A stretch of 64,000 nucleotides of DNA from Candidatus Bathyarchaeota archaeon A05DMB-3 (GCA_019685555.1 JABFQN010000006.1:1-64000); one strand, 5' to 3'. Counted from the first letter of the stretch, positions 8,634 through 18,566 are shown. The notes: generated by a model from the sequence alone, not told the origin. Made by a program: numbers and translations.

Positions 8634-11045
8634 ATGCGTAGAAGAAGACTGGTCTTTCCCTTCACAGCCATAGTAGGCTTAGACAAGCTTAAGCTGGCGA
8701 TTTTAATAAATGCCATAAACCCAAAAATTGGCGGGGTTCTTATAAGGGGTCCTAAAGGCTCGGGTAAAAGCACTGTTGTGCGGGCTTTGGCTGACATCCT
8801 TCCAAAAATAAATGTTGTTAAGGATTGCCCCTTCAACTGCAACCCCTACGACCCCTCAAACATGTGTCCCAAATGCAGCGAAAAACACAGCCAGGGCGAA
8901 AACTTGCCCGTGGAAGAAAGAGACATGGTTGTTGTGGATTTGCCGCTGGGCTCCACAGAGGACAGGGTGGTTGGCAGTTTAGACGTGGAAAAAGCCATAA
9001 AATATGGTATAGAAGCCCTAGAGCCGGGCATACTTGCGGAAGCGAACCAGAACATTCTATACGTGGACGAGGTGAATCTCCTTCCAGACCACATAGCCGA
9101 CGACTTGCTGGATGCTGCGGCAACGGGATGGAACATTGTAGAGCGAGAAGGCATATCTGTAAGCCATCCTTCTCGCTTCATTTTCATCGGCACCATGAAC
9201 CCTGAAGAAGGCGAGTTGAGACCTCAGTTGCTTGACAGATTTCCATTATCTGTTAATGTTGAAAAGATAACATCGGTAAATGATAGAATGGAAATAGTTA
9301 AGAGGAACATGGAGTTTGAAGCTGACCCGGAAAAATTTTATGAAAAATACAAGCAGTTGCAAGAAGAACTCCGCAACCGTATAGTTCAAGCAAGAAAGGT
9401 TTTAGAGAAAGTTGCCATATCGGACGCTCTTCTAGAGGGAATATGTAAAGCATGTTTGGAACTGAAAGTTGACGGTCTCCGTCCAGACATAGTCATAGCA
9501 AAAGCAGCAGCGGCGCTGGCGGCTTTTGAGAACAGGACTGAAGTAACCCTAAACGATGTTCTAGTAGCAGCTGAACTTGCCTTAAGCCATAGAACAAGGG
9601 AGGGCGGCTTCCTAGAACCAGCAACCCCTCAAGAAATCAGAGAAAGCTTCACGGCGTCCGTGAAAAAAGTTTTTGAAATCGAGAAAATAAGTGGAACGGC
9701 TGAGAAAGGGGCTGAGAAAAGAAAGTTTCTGAAGGGTAAAGCCGTCTTCTGGGTTAAGAAGGACGCGTCTGAAGAAGAGGAAAAACGGGCAACGAAAGAA
9801 AGCCTCGTTAACAAGGCTCGAGCAAAATGGTTTGAATTCCTTTTCCGCCTGAATAGGCTTCTTGGCGGCGTATTTTTCGGAATTGGAAAAAAGCTTAAGA
9901 AAGGTCCAAAAAAGGCGCCTGTAACCGAAGGGTTTCAAGTGGGTTCAGAAAAACTTAAAGGAGAAATCAGTGAGGAAAGGGTTGTTGAAAAGAGAAAGGG
10001 CGAGCTAAAGGGAATCCCAACCGTAAGCAACGCTGCCGAGCCTCCTAAAGTTTCTGAAGGGCGTCCAATAATTTCAAGTGTAGCAAAAATTGTTTCGCCT
10101 TCCAATTTTTCTCTTAAAATGGGGGAGATTAAGGCTAGAGGAAGATACGCTTATGCTGGCAAACGCGCCCAAGCAGTGACGACAATTCACAGAGGCAAAC
10201 CTTATGGCTGGAAATTTCCAAAGGGAAAACCAGTTGACATTCACTTGCCTGCGTCAATTCGCGAATCAGCGAGAAAACAGAAAAAAAGAGAGAAACCCGC
10301 AGACATAGCCTTAAAACTGTGTTTAGAGGATATCCGTGAAAAGTTGAGGTTGTATAAGGCTCCTGCAACAATGGTTTTCGTTGTAGATTTAAGCGGTTCA
10401 ATGCTTCTAAACATGGACGCTGTCAAAAAAGCCCTTTTGGGACTTCATGGCGACGCTTATAGGTTTAGAGATCGTGTTGGAATAGTTGCCCTAAAAGACA
10501 CGGGGGCGGTGGTTGTTCAGCACCCCATAACAAACCTTATGGTTGTTGCGAAAAAACTAATAGATTTAAGGGTAAGCGGTTACACACCCCTCGCTACTGG
10601 AATGCTTAAGGCTTTGGAAGTGCTGAAAGAGGCGAAAAGGAGAGACCCGTCAACTGTTCCCGTCATTGTAATAATAACCGACGGAAGTGCGAATGTTCCC
10701 CTCAAAAGAAGCCTTGAAACTGGCGAGGTTAGACAGATAGAAGAAGCCCGCATAATTGTTAGAGAATATGAAGACCTAGCCGTAAGAGATGTAACCTCTG
10801 TTTCAAAATTAATTAGGCGGGAAGGAATTCCCACCATAGTTGTAAACACAAACCCCCACTTTTATGGGCGTGAAACCTACGGTTTTGCAGTAACGAAAAT
10901 GATTGCCTCAATCACCAAGGGAAGCCACCATGCAATCGGAAGATTAACAACCCAAAAAGAAATGGTTAAAGACATGATGGAAATGATAAGAGAAGACCAG
11001 AAGAGAATAACCTACGAAAGGACGCCATCTAAACTGGCGGCTTAA
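8634..11045 (+). CDS. fused AAA+ chelatase-type ATPase and vWA protein (ChlI-ChlD like)
   Basis: An approximately 800-residue fusion of the two motor subunits of a magnesium/cobalt-chelatase-type complex. Residues about 8-340 are a BchI/ChlI AAA+ module: Walker [11 protein letters not shown], the Cys-containing insertion [17 protein letters not shown], Walker [12 protein letters not shown], sensor motif [19 protein letters not shown] basic, Lys-rich linker follows. The C-terminal vWA domain has a MIDAS metal site ([10 protein letters not shown], then TPLATGM). These proteins are usually annotated as putative cobaltochelatase or Mg-chelatase, but no CobN/BchH catalytic subunit or tetrapyrrole gene is nearby. 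ATG 8634 is directly preceded by an in-frame GTG. The 3' end overlaps the opposing gene by 17 bases. Confidence 0.92.
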   Translation: MRRRRLVFPFTAIVGLDKLKLAILINAINPKIGGVLIRGPKGSGKSTVVRALADILPKINVVKDCPFNCNPYDPSNMCPKCSEKHSQGENLPVEERDMVVVDLPLGSTEDRVVGSLDVEKAIKYGIEALEPGILAEANQNILYVDEVNLLPDHIADDLLDAAATGWNIVEREGISVSHPSRFIFIGTMNPEEGELRPQLLDRFPLSVNVEKITSVNDRMEIVKRNMEFEADPEKFYEKYKQLQEELRNRIVQARKVLEKVAISDALLEGICKACLELKVDGLRPDIVIAKAAAALAAFENRTEVTLNDVLVAAELALSHRTREGGFLEPATPQEIRESFTASVKKVFEIEKISGTAEKGAEKRKFLKGKAVFWVKKDASEEEEKRATKESLVNKARAKWFEFLFRLNRLLGGVFFGIGKKLKKGPKKAPVTEGFQVGSEKLKGEISEERVVEKRKGELKGIPTVSNAAEPPKVSEGRPIISSVAKIVSPSNFSLKMGEIKARGRYAYAGKRAQAVTTIHRGKPYGWKFPKGKPVDIHLPASIRESARKQKKREKPADIALKLCLEDIREKLRLYKAPATMVFVVDLSGSMLLNMDAVKKALLGLHGDAYRFRDRVGIVALKDTGAVVVQHPITNLMVVAKKLIDLRVSGYTPLATGMLKALEVLKEAKRRDPSTVPVIVIITDGSANVPLKRSLETGEVRQIEEARIIVREYEDLAVRDVTSVSKLIRREGIPTIVVNTNPHFYGRETYGFAVTKMIASITKGSHHAIGRLTTQKEMVKDMMEMIREDQKRITYERTPSKLAA

Positions 11046-12012
11046 CCTTCTTTTTCATGTTTAGGCTTTCTCGCATCCACTTTTCAAACTCCTTTGAAGG
11101 CGGTTTTTTAACAAAAAGCCTCTTTCTCATAGCTTCTAAGAAAGCGTTTTCCTCACCTAAAAACTCTGCGGCAGTCAAAACCTTATGTCCAACCTTTTCA
11201 GCTATTTCAAAAACTTTGGCTACTTTTTCCCGCCAGTTTTCATCCCTTAAAATGTGATGTTCCAGAATAGTGCATGGCGCGGTTTCAACAACTTTTTCAA
11301 AGTTGCGCATGCCCAACTGTAACTGTTCTTCACTTACTCTAAACACAGCTAAATACGATGGCGGTCCACCAACCATAACCAGTTGAGGTTTTTCGTTAAC
11401 TATAATCTCAAGGGTTTTAGCTGAAATTGGACCTTGCACGTCTGGAGCAAATAGGAACCTCTCATTTTCAACCTCAATGGTTGCCATTAAAACCCATCCT
11501 AAGGCTGAGTTTTCAAGACCATGTGGCACGGGTTTTGAAAACTTTATCTGTGTTTTTCCAAAAATGAAGGTTTTGCCGTCTGCAACTTCAAGCCTTTCAG
11601 CGTATTTTCCTCTAGTTTTCTGAAAGACCCATCCTCTTCTCCTTTGGCTGAAGTTAATCCATTCTTTAGGGTTCTTCATCAAGACGATTTTCCCTTGGTA
11701 AATTTGTCTGGCTGTTTCATCCGCCCTTGTCCAGTTGCAAAGCCAATCTTCATAGGAAGGCGTGTGATGGTCAAAATGGTAATGGCTCAAAGTCACCACT
11801 TCAGCTTTCTCTGCAGCCTCAGCTATCCTTTTCCTAGACTCAATTATGGCTTTGTACTCCAGCGGATGGGGAGGCAAACCATAACGGTTAGGGCAAAGCG
11901 AAACCCCAGCATCTAATAAAACCCTAACATCCGGAGTTTCCACATAAGTGCACATTGAACGAACGCCCAAACTTTCAGCGGCAAGCGGCACAATCTTTAA
12001 ATGTTTAAACAT
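11029..12012 (-). CDS. UPF0282 metallo-beta-lactamase-fold hydrolase
   Basis: A 327-residue protein of the archaeal UPF0282 family, which has the metallo-beta-lactamase fold but no assigned reaction. The metal-binding signature is [10 protein letters not shown], preceded by [20 protein letters not shown], which is typical of the family; a later His/Asp pair (FAPDVQGP and LEHHILRD) completes the likely di-metal site. It is transcribed toward the chelatase-like gene with a 17-base convergent overlap. The ATG at 12012 is the natural start, as the family begins with a short strand and [11 protein letters not shown]. Confidence 0.9.
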   Translation of the reverse strand: MFKHLKIVPLAAESLGVRSMCTYVETPDVRVLLDAGVSLCPNRYGLPPHPLEYKAIIESRKRIAEAAEKAEVVTLSHYHFDHHTPSYEDWLCNWTRADETARQIYQGKIVLMKNPKEWINFSQRRRGWVFQKTRGKYAERLEVADGKTFIFGKTQIKFSKPVPHGLENSALGWVLMATIEVENERFLFAPDVQGPISAKTLEIIVNEKPQLVMVGGPPSYLAVFRVSEEQLQLGMRNFEKVVETAPCTILEHHILRDENWREKVAKVFEIAEKVGHKVLTAAEFLGEENAFLEAMRKRLFVKKPPSKEFEKWMRESLNMKKKVKPPV

Positions 12013-12079
12013 GGCGGCTCAACGCTTTAGAGCTAACCAGCTATAAACTTTTATCCAAGTCTGACATTTATTTTTGCAT

Positions 12080-12149
12080 GGCGGGCGATGACGACTCTGG
12101 CCCCGCTGAAATTCGCCAATGATTGGGATCTTGAGTGCGAGAGCCTGCC
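12080..12149 (+). other. possible structured RNA or 5' leader
   Basis: GGCGGGC (12080-12086) can pair with GCCTGCC (12143-12149), six Watson-Crick pairs and one G-T. Outside this, TTGCATG (12074-12080) and CATGCAA (12162-12168) are also inverted. A TATA-like AACTTTTAT lies about 30 bases upstream. Inside there is CGATGA after the 5' arm and CTGA at 12106-12109, which recalls C and D' boxes, but the other boxes are poor. It may simply be the leader of the gene at 12202. Confidence 0.25.
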
Positions 12150-12201
12150 TTTAAATTCTTTCATGCAAAGTTTAGCTTTGAATATCCCGCGAAAGTTTTA
12201 A

Positions 12202-14547
12202 ATGGTTCCCATGAATCTTCCTATGTCATTCACAAAATACTATGGAATAGTTTCCGAAGCATGTATGGAGTTAAAATTGATGTTGTTATCTAAATCGGCG
12301 ATAACAAAGCTGAAAACGATTCTTGTAATTGACTTGATGATTGTCGGCTTGGCAGCTGGCGGATATTATTACCTTCAAACTTTTCTACAAACGGCTGTTG
12401 TGCCTCCCTCGCATGGACCGAAACCTGCTGAATTTACATTGGGAAATTTGACTATTCAGCCTTCTGAAGCAGAGGTGAACCAGCCGATAACCATAAAGGT
12501 TAATGTGACTAATGTGGGCGAAGAATTGGGCACTTACACTTTGAACCTTACAATCAACGGTGTGGTGGAGGAAACTAGGATAATTCAACTTTTAGGCGGA
12601 AACTCCACCGTTGAAGAGTTCATAGTTATAAAGGATGCTGTTGGAACGTATTCTGTTAGAATAGGTGACTTAACTGGAACTTTCAACATTGTTGCGCCTC
12701 CTCCGGCTCCGCAGCCTAGACCCGCCGAGTTCGCTGTATACGGCTTGACAATTAACCCTTATGAAGGCTGGGTTAATGATACAATTCGGATTTCCTTTTT
12801 TGTGCGTAATGTCGGAGGCGAAAGTGGCTCCGTTTCACTCGATTTAACGATTAGAAATTCTACATCCCTTTTGTATCTGCAAACTATTACGGTTGAGCTT
12901 TCTGCTGGAAGTGCGACAACGGAAAGTGTTACTTTTAAACCGAACAGCACGGGAACTTACTATGTAGCTGTAGAGCGCGTGGATGGAACATATCAAAGTT
13001 TGACTGGAACATTCCAAATAGTCCCTACGGGCATGCACACGCTCACCATAAGTGCAAGCGCCATTAACCTCGAATTCAAACTGGACGGGGAAACCAAGAA
13101 AGTGCCCTTTTCCGAACTATTAAATGTAGGCGAACATCTCATTGAAATGCCCACTACAAGTCCAGATGGCAAAGCGGTTTTCCTACGTTGGGAAGATGGC
13201 TCTACAAACCCCGCAAGAAGGATAAACCTCCAAAGCCGTACGTCGCTGTTTGCATATTACAGCGGCGGCTCTTCATGTCCTTCATTGTTTGTTTGGAATG
13301 GAACAAGCCTTGTTTATGTTGCGGAAATTTCCAACCATGGGTGGCTGGGTTATATGAATTACATAACCAACGACCCAGAATGGCCTATCGTTTATTGGAG
13401 GAACAACCCTTGGGATTATCTGAAGCTGGATAAAAATCAACTGCAACTGGTTAACGGCACATATTACGAGATGGTTCTCTCCCAAAGGTGGAATGAAATC
13501 TTCTACTTGGACGCGGCATACTTGGTTGTTGTTGACCATCCATCGGATGTGGATGTTTATTCGACGGGAGTTGAGCAGTACCTAGACCCCGAGTACATGG
13601 GCAAAATTTACACAGTAAGCAAAAATCCTTTGGCGCCTGTTTCGGCTTTTAATGAGAAAGGCGAAGATGTCTTATCCCAAATCCTTTACATGGATGGAGT
13701 TTTCACGCCGGGTTCTAATGGGCTGTTAAGTCCTTCATGGGACAACATTTCATGGAACAGGCTGACTGTGGATCTTGGCAATTTGTCTGGCGCTGAGCAA
13801 ATTAAGCTTATAGTCACTGGAAAGGTTGATTGGGGTTCTCCGGAAGATTACACAGCGTGGATTGAAAAGTTCTTCGCCGCCGAGGTTCCTAACGGCACAC
13901 AAGTCACACCTCCACCGTATATGGAGGTTATGGACGAGAACGGAAACTGGGTTATGGTTCCATGGGAGAGGCAGTTCCCGCTGCCGACGGATGTGAATCC
14001 GAGAACATGGGTTGTTGACTTAACTGGGCTTTTCCCCGCGGACACCGGCAAGTATGTGATTAGGATAAGCAACTTTTGGAATGTAACCTTCGACTATATT
14101 GGAGTTGATGTGTCTCCGCAAGAAAACGTGATAATACAGAGCATTTACCCCTACGCTACGCTTTACCAAGAATTTAATAGTCCATCAGCTTCTTCTGGAA
14201 ACTTCACAAGATACGGAGATGTAACCCCACTGCTGTTGAGCTATGATGACGAATTTGTTATTGGAAGACAAGGCGACGCTGTCCGCCTCATATTTCCAGT
14301 GGATAACCTCGCGCCTCCAGCCGACGGCATGGAGAGAGACTTCTTCTTTTTCGTGGCTTGCTGGTTTAAGGATGAAACTGGAAATTGGGGTTACGGTTTC
14401 GATTTCACAGTAGACCCATTACCTTTCCAAAACATGAGCGGCTTCCCATACCCACTGGATAAAGAAGGTTATCCCTACGAACTGCATTGGGACTATATTA
14501 CAACCTATAACACCAGAGTAGTAAAACCCCAAGACAATGAAACCTAA
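12202..14547 (+). CDS. membrane-anchored extracellular protein with CARDB-like repeats
   Basis: A 781-residue surface protein. An N-terminal hydrophobic segment (LKTILVIDLMIVGLAAGGYYYL) acts as anchor or signal. It is followed by two CARDB/Ig-like domains of about 95 residues, each beginning PAEF...L-I-P/N and containing V-NVTNVG or V-RNVGGESG, and then a PEGA-like strand region and a large C-terminal domain rich in Trp, Tyr and Asn. Numerous N-x-S/T sites fit archaeal glycosylation. The start could be ATG 12202 or, more plausibly given a TATA-like sequence just before 12202, ATG 12265. The next gene begins 20 bases on, so it is probably the first gene of the redox operon, perhaps an extracellular partner of the NapH-like protein. 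Confidence 0.85.
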   Translation: MVPMNLPMSFTKYYGIVSEACMELKLMLLSKSAITKLKTILVIDLMIVGLAAGGYYYLQTFLQTAVVPPSHGPKPAEFTLGNLTIQPSEAEVNQPITIKVNVTNVGEELGTYTLNLTINGVVEETRIIQLLGGNSTVEEFIVIKDAVGTYSVRIGDLTGTFNIVAPPPAPQPRPAEFAVYGLTINPYEGWVNDTIRISFFVRNVGGESGSVSLDLTIRNSTSLLYLQTITVELSAGSATTESVTFKPNSTGTYYVAVERVDGTYQSLTGTFQIVPTGMHTLTISASAINLEFKLDGETKKVPFSELLNVGEHLIEMPTTSPDGKAVFLRWEDGSTNPARRINLQSRTSLFAYYSGGSSCPSLFVWNGTSLVYVAEISNHGWLGYMNYITNDPEWPIVYWRNNPWDYLKLDKNQLQLVNGTYYEMVLSQRWNEIFYLDAAYLVVVDHPSDVDVYSTGVEQYLDPEYMGKIYTVSKNPLAPVSAFNEKGEDVLSQILYMDGVFTPGSNGLLSPSWDNISWNRLTVDLGNLSGAEQIKLIVTGKVDWGSPEDYTAWIEKFFAAEVPNGTQVTPPPYMEVMDENGNWVMVPWERQFPLPTDVNPRTWVVDLTGLFPADTGKYVIRISNFWNVTFDYIGVDVSPQENVIIQSIYPYATLYQEFNSPSASSGNFTRYGDVTPLLLSYDDEFVIGRQGDAVRLIFPVDNLAPPADGMERDFFFFVACWFKDETGNWGYGFDFTVDPLPFQNMSGFPYPLDKEGYPYELHWDYITTYNTRVVKPQDNET

Positions 14548-14567
14548 AAGAAAGGCGATTAACAAAA

Positions 14568-15533
14568 ATGTTATTGGAAATTATAAGCGAACTTCTCAAG
14601 TTAACCATTTTTGCAGGATTAGCCTTAGCTGGAATACTCGCCATACTAATATGGAAAAAGAACCTAACAACAAAAGTCACCTATTTGAGAACTTTCGTAC
14701 AAGTTGTAGCCATGATAGCCTTTTTCTACATATTCTCCTACACAACGTGGCTGCTCCTAATACTTGTTGTAATTTTTGCCATATCCATAGTTTTGGGAAG
14801 ATTTTTCTGCGGGTGGCTCTGCCCCTTCGGTTTATATTTGGATTTGGTGGCTGTAATCCGTAAAACCCTTAATACTCGCTACTGGAGCCTTCCTGAAAAA
14901 CTTAACAGAAGCTTGCATATTCTTCGGTATTTGCTTTTGGTCTTCTTTATTGTTTTGCCTTTTATGCTGGGGCCGATAGAGGCTTGGCAATGGTCTTTAG
15001 CTAAGTTTTTAATGGGACCGTTTAAGCCGATTTCCGTGCTTTTGGGACCTGTAGAACCGCTGATTATACCGTGGGAAAGCCCTCTAAAACTTTATGGTTT
15101 AAGCTTCAGCTATCCCTACGCTTCTATCATAACCTTCTATTCTGGCGAAAATTTCGCTCTCATCAACACCTTCATTTTTATGGCACTAACCTTAGCCAGC
15201 TCTTTTGTGGTTAGGCGGTTCTGGTGTCGCTTTTGTCCAACGGGCGCGTCTTTGGCTATCGTAAACAGGTTTAGAGTGTTCAAGTGGATTCCCTTTCTTC
15301 GCTTAAGCAAAGTGGAGGAGAAATGCACTAAATGTGGGATTTGTAAAAGAGTCTGTCCCGTGCAAGTCACTGATGTTTATGAGCAGAAAGGCGGAGACAT
15401 CACCACTTCGATGTGCATGCTCTGCCTACGCTGTGTTGAAATGTGCCCCTACGAAGACTGTTTAAAACTGAGCATGGCGGGTAAAACCCTTTTTAAGTCA
15501 CGAAACTGGTTAGAACCATCAAAAATCACATGA
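14568..15533 (+). CDS. NapH/MauN-like membrane iron-sulphur protein
   Basis: A 321-residue integral membrane ferredoxin. About five to six membrane helices are visible (residues roughly 8-28, 45-66, 67-86, 125-145, 200-222). Two CxxxCP motifs, CGWLCPFG and CRFCPTGA, sit at helix ends as in NapH, NosR and RnfB-related proteins. The C-terminus carries two ferredoxin-type clusters: CTKCGICKRVCP and CMLCLRCVEMCP. Such proteins pass electrons between a quinone or periplasmic partner and cytosolic or extracytosolic carriers. It is followed after nine bases by the HgdB-type reductase gene, which implies a shared electron route. Confidence 0.9.
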   Translation: MLLEIISELLKLTIFAGLALAGILAILIWKKNLTTKVTYLRTFVQVVAMIAFFYIFSYTTWLLLILVVIFAISIVLGRFFCGWLCPFGLYLDLVAVIRKTLNTRYWSLPEKLNRSLHILRYLLLVFFIVLPFMLGPIEAWQWSLAKFLMGPFKPISVLLGPVEPLIIPWESPLKLYGLSFSYPYASIITFYSGENFALINTFIFMALTLASSFVVRRFWCRFCPTGASLAIVNRFRVFKWIPFLRLSKVEEKCTKCGICKRVCPVQVTDVYEQKGGDITTSMCMLCLRCVEMCPYEDCLKLSMAGKTLFKSRNWLEPSKIT

Positions 15534-15542
15534 GGCCCACCA

Positions 15543-16871
15543 ATGAACGAAACAAGCGAAAAAAAGTACAGCCTTGAAATCTTCCCAAAAGAAATAGAAG
15601 AGCTTAAAAACACCATTAAAACCGCCTCGACAAAAATCATGGAAGAATACATCGAAAGAATGCGAAAAACGTGGCCTGACAGGCCAGAAGAAATGCAGTA
15701 TTTTGATGAAATCGCCAAGTTCTGGGGGACTCGTGAAAAGGAAATCGTTGAGGCGAGGGAAGAAGGCAAGAAGGTTATAGGCTATACTTGCATGTTTGCG
15801 CCTATCGAGCTGATTTTAGCCGCGGGTGCCATTCCAGTGCGCGTGAGTTCTGGATTGTATGATCCTGTAAAGCTTGGAAACAGAGTAGTTCCCGTGGAGG
15901 TTTGTCCAGTTGTAAGGTCTACCATAGGCGTAAAAATGGTTGGCTTGTCGCCTTATCTTGAGTTAAGCGATGCATTGATAACTTCGCTTACATGCGATGG
16001 AATGACTAAGCTAAGCGAAATTTTAAGCGACTACAAGCCTGTTTGGACTCTTTGTCCTCCCCGTTTGAAGGATTCTGAGCAATCCATTTCTTTCTGGAAA
16101 GAAGAGTTAAAAGCTGTTAAGGAGAAAATTGAGAAGTTAACTGGGACAAAGATAACCAGCAGCAAGTTAAAGTCTGCTATAGAACGATTGCATAGGGCAA
16201 CACGTGCTTTCCGTAGGCTTCAAGACTTGCGAAAAGGAAATCCCGTGATAATGGGTAGAGACGCTATGCTGGTTAACCAGACACTCATGTGGGATGACGT
16301 GGAAAGGTGGACACAGAAAACCGAAAAGTTATGCGATGAACTTGAAAGAAGAGCGCAGGGAAAAGTTTGGGCATGTCCGCTTAAAACGCCAAGGGTTATG
16401 ATTGCTGGTACACCTATAATTTGGCCTGACAACTGGAAACTTCCAAATCTTGTTGAAGAGGCTAATCCTCAAGGGGTTATTGTTGCCGACGAGCTTTGTT
16501 CAGGAGACCGTTTCCTATATGATCCCGTAGGCGTGGATGAGTGGACTATGGAGGATATGTTCAACGCTGTGGCTGATAGGTATCTGCTTCCTTCCACTTG
16601 TCCATGCTTCACTTCTGAAGATGGAAACGAGGATAGGGTTAACTGGATAAAAGCCAGAGTTGAAGAGCGTCGAGTGGACGGCGTCGTCTACCATGTTTAT
16701 CGAGGATGCATGTTATACGCCATGGAATACATGCGGATAAAAAAGGTTCTAGATAAAATAAACGTGCCAGTTTATTACCTCGACACAGATTATACAAGGG
16801 AAGATGTTGGACAGATAAAAACAAGAGTTGAAGCCTTCTTGGAAATGTTAAAATCAAGGGTTGAATTTTGA
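15543..16871 (+). CDS. 2-hydroxyacyl-CoA dehydratase/benzoyl-CoA reductase-type subunit (HgdB-like)
   Basis: A 442-residue iron-sulphur protein of the HgdB/BcrB/FldB family, the component that receives very low-potential electrons from an ATP-driven activator. Cysteines occur at 83 (YTCMFAP), 121 (VEVCPVV), 151 (SLTCDGM), 171, 264, 278, 319 (DELCSGDRF), 353 and 355 (STCPC), and 389 (YRGCMLYAMEY). Only one such subunit is encoded here, whereas dehydratases and benzoyl-CoA reductases use two different ones. A homodimer resembling double-cubane cluster proteins is therefore possible. Substrate unknown; no acyl-CoA transferase or ligase is adjacent. It runs straight into the activator genes. Confidence 0.9.
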   Translation: MNETSEKKYSLEIFPKEIEELKNTIKTASTKIMEEYIERMRKTWPDRPEEMQYFDEIAKFWGTREKEIVEAREEGKKVIGYTCMFAPIELILAAGAIPVRVSSGLYDPVKLGNRVVPVEVCPVVRSTIGVKMVGLSPYLELSDALITSLTCDGMTKLSEILSDYKPVWTLCPPRLKDSEQSISFWKEELKAVKEKIEKLTGTKITSSKLKSAIERLHRATRAFRRLQDLRKGNPVIMGRDAMLVNQTLMWDDVERWTQKTEKLCDELERRAQGKVWACPLKTPRVMIAGTPIIWPDNWKLPNLVEEANPQGVIVADELCSGDRFLYDPVGVDEWTMEDMFNAVADRYLLPSTCPCFTSEDGNEDRVNWIKARVEERRVDGVVYHVYRGCMLYAMEYMRIKKVLDKINVPVYYLDTDYTREDVGQIKTRVEAFLEMLKSRVEF

Positions 16872-16887
16872 AAAGGGGAGGATTAAA

Positions 16888-17673
16888 ATGATTGTCGCTG
16901 GTTTGGACATGGGTGTACAAAACGTCAAAGTAGCCATAATAAAAGACGGTGAGCCCATATCATATGGGTTGGTTCCTTCGGGGTTTGAACCTGAAAAAGC
17001 GGCGGAACAAGCCTTTAAACAAGCTTTAGAGAAGGCTGAAATAGCTTTTAGTGACATTGAGCATGTGGCAGTCACTGGTGTTGGAGTGGAGTTGGCTCCA
17101 CGTGTTGACAGCAAACTCAGCATCATATCCGCCGATGCTAAAGCAGCAGTTTACCTTTACCCTTCCGTGCGAACCGTTATAGATGTGGGAGCTGAAGAGT
17201 CAAGGGTGATAAACTGCAGCGAAAAGGGGACAGTTTTAGATTTTACCTTAAACGAGAGGTGCGCGGCTGGAGCTGGAGCTTTCCTTGAAGCCATGGCACG
17301 AGCTCTCGAAATGAAAATTGAGGACATGGGGATGCTTTCCCTTAAAGCCGCGGGAACAGTTTCGATAAGTGCTACATGCGTAATTTTCGGCGAATCAGAC
17401 GTTGTAAGCCTAATCCACAAGCAGGAACCTAAACATGAAATTGCCAGAGCCATATATGATGCCCTAGCTGAAAGAATAACATCTATGGTTCACAGAGTAG
17501 GGTTAAAACCCGACGTTGTATTAGTGGGCGGTGTAGCCAAAGACGTGGGGTTTGCCGCCGCCCTAAAAAGGAAGCTGGAAACAGAAATTATAATCCCCAA
17601 AAATCCCGAGTTTGCTGGAGCCCTCGGCGCCGCCCTTTACGCCTTAGAAAATGCTGGAGGAAAACTGAAATGA
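16888..17673 (+). CDS. BadF/BcrA/HgdC-type activator ATPase, divergent copy
   Basis: ATP-hydrolysing [4Fe-4S] activator of the ASKHA fold, 261 residues. Cluster cysteines are C125 (NERCAAGAGAF) and C164 (SATCVIFGES), equivalent to those shared by the two subunits of HgdC. Several otherwise conserved nucleotide-site motifs differ from the family norm: TGVGV for TGYGR, ISADAKAA for ITCHAKGA and DVGAEE for DIGGQD. GGGGAGG upstream supports ATG 16888 over the TTG at 16861. The stop overlaps the next activator start by four bases, so the two probably form a heterodimer as in BcrA/BcrD. Confidence 0.92.
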   Translation: MIVAGLDMGVQNVKVAIIKDGEPISYGLVPSGFEPEKAAEQAFKQALEKAEIAFSDIEHVAVTGVGVELAPRVDSKLSIISADAKAAVYLYPSVRTVIDVGAEESRVINCSEKGTVLDFTLNERCAAGAGAFLEAMARALEMKIEDMGMLSLKAAGTVSISATCVIFGESDVVSLIHKQEPKHEIARAIYDALAERITSMVHRVGLKPDVVLVGGVAKDVGFAAALKRKLETEIIIPKNPEFAGALGAALYALENAGGKLK

Positions 17674-18566
17674 GCGGAGACAACGTTGAGTATTGGAGAT
17701 GGCGAGAATACCGCTTAACCGTGCCCAACAAGAAATGGGAAAATGCTGAAATCATAACCTTAGGTGTAGACGTCGGTTCTGTAAGCTCAAAAGCGGCGGT
17801 AATGGTGGATGGTGAAATATACTCTCTAAGCGTTATGCGAACTGGCTCCAGCAGTCCAGACAGCGCTAAAAAAGTTGTGGAATGGGCGCTGGAAGGAACT
17901 GGAATTAAACTAAGCGACATCCACTACATTGTTGGCACTGGATATGGAAGGGTTAATGTTCCCATGGCTAAAAGCACCATCACAGAGATTGCTTGCCACG
18001 CAAAAGGCGCCAACTACATTTGGGGACCCACTGTGAGGACGATACTGGATGTAGGCGGTCAAGACATAAAAGTCGTTAAATGCGATGAAAAGGGCAAGGT
18101 GCTATCCTTCCTCATGAACGACAAATGCGCAGCAGGCACAGGCAGAGGAATGGAAGTTTTAGCAGACTTGTTGAAAATACCCATAGAAGAAATGGGGGCA
18201 GCCTCACTGAAGGTTGAAGAAGAGCCTGACCCCGTAAGCTGCACATGCGTAGCCTTTGCAAGAACCGAAGCAATGGGATTACTGCGCAGAGGCTGGTCAA
18301 AAGAGAAGGTTTTAGCTGCTTACATGCAAGCCATGGTCCTCAGAATGTGCAATCTGCTTGAAAGGGTAGGATGCGAAAAAGACCTTGCAATCACTGGAGG
18401 GCAATCAAAAAACATTGGAATAGTATCCAGAGTGGAAAAAATAATGGGTGTTAAGCCCCTTCCCATGCCCAACTGGGAAGAAGACGGACGAGATCCCATG
18501 GCTGCAGGAGCCATAGGTGCAGCCCTTTTCGCCAAAGCCTTATACGAAAAAGCACAGAAAACCTAG
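17670..18566 (+). CDS. BadF/BcrA/HgdC-type activator ATPase, canonical copy
   Basis: Second activator ATPase, 298 residues, with an N-terminal extension of about 28 residues before the first ATPase strand (ITLGVDVGSVSSKAAV). It has the full family set: GTGYGR, EIACHAKGA, ILDVGGQD, NDKCAAGTGRG with cluster Cys 153, and SCTCVAFARTE with Cys 191/193. It would bind ATP, dock on the HgdB-like protein and inject one electron per hydrolysis. The start ATG overlaps the TGA of the previous gene, which argues for translational coupling and a fixed stoichiometry. Confidence 0.93.
   Translation: MSGDNVEYWRWREYRLTVPNKKWENAEIITLGVDVGSVSSKAAVMVDGEIYSLSVMRTGSSSPDSAKKVVEWALEGTGIKLSDIHYIVGTGYGRVNVPMAKSTITEIACHAKGANYIWGPTVRTILDVGGQDIKVVKCDEKGKVLSFLMNDKCAAGTGRGMEVLADLLKIPIEEMGAASLKVEEEPDPVSCTCVAFARTEAMGLLRRGWSKEKVLAAYMQAMVLRMCNLLERVGCEKDLAITGGQSKNIGIVSRVEKIMGVKPLPMPNWEEDGRDPMAAGAIGAALFAKALYEKAQKT

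Noticed and set aside
11029-11045. 17-base convergent overlap of the chelatase-like and UPF0282 genes
   Set aside because: Short tail overlaps are common in such compact genomes; nothing suggests regulation.
12086-12140. C/D-box guide RNA
   Set aside because: CGATGA and CTGA are present, but C' and D boxes are poor and the spacings do not fit.
12080-12149. Possible tRNA gene
   Set aside because: A 7-bp acceptor-like stem exists, but there is no T-loop or anticodon arm.
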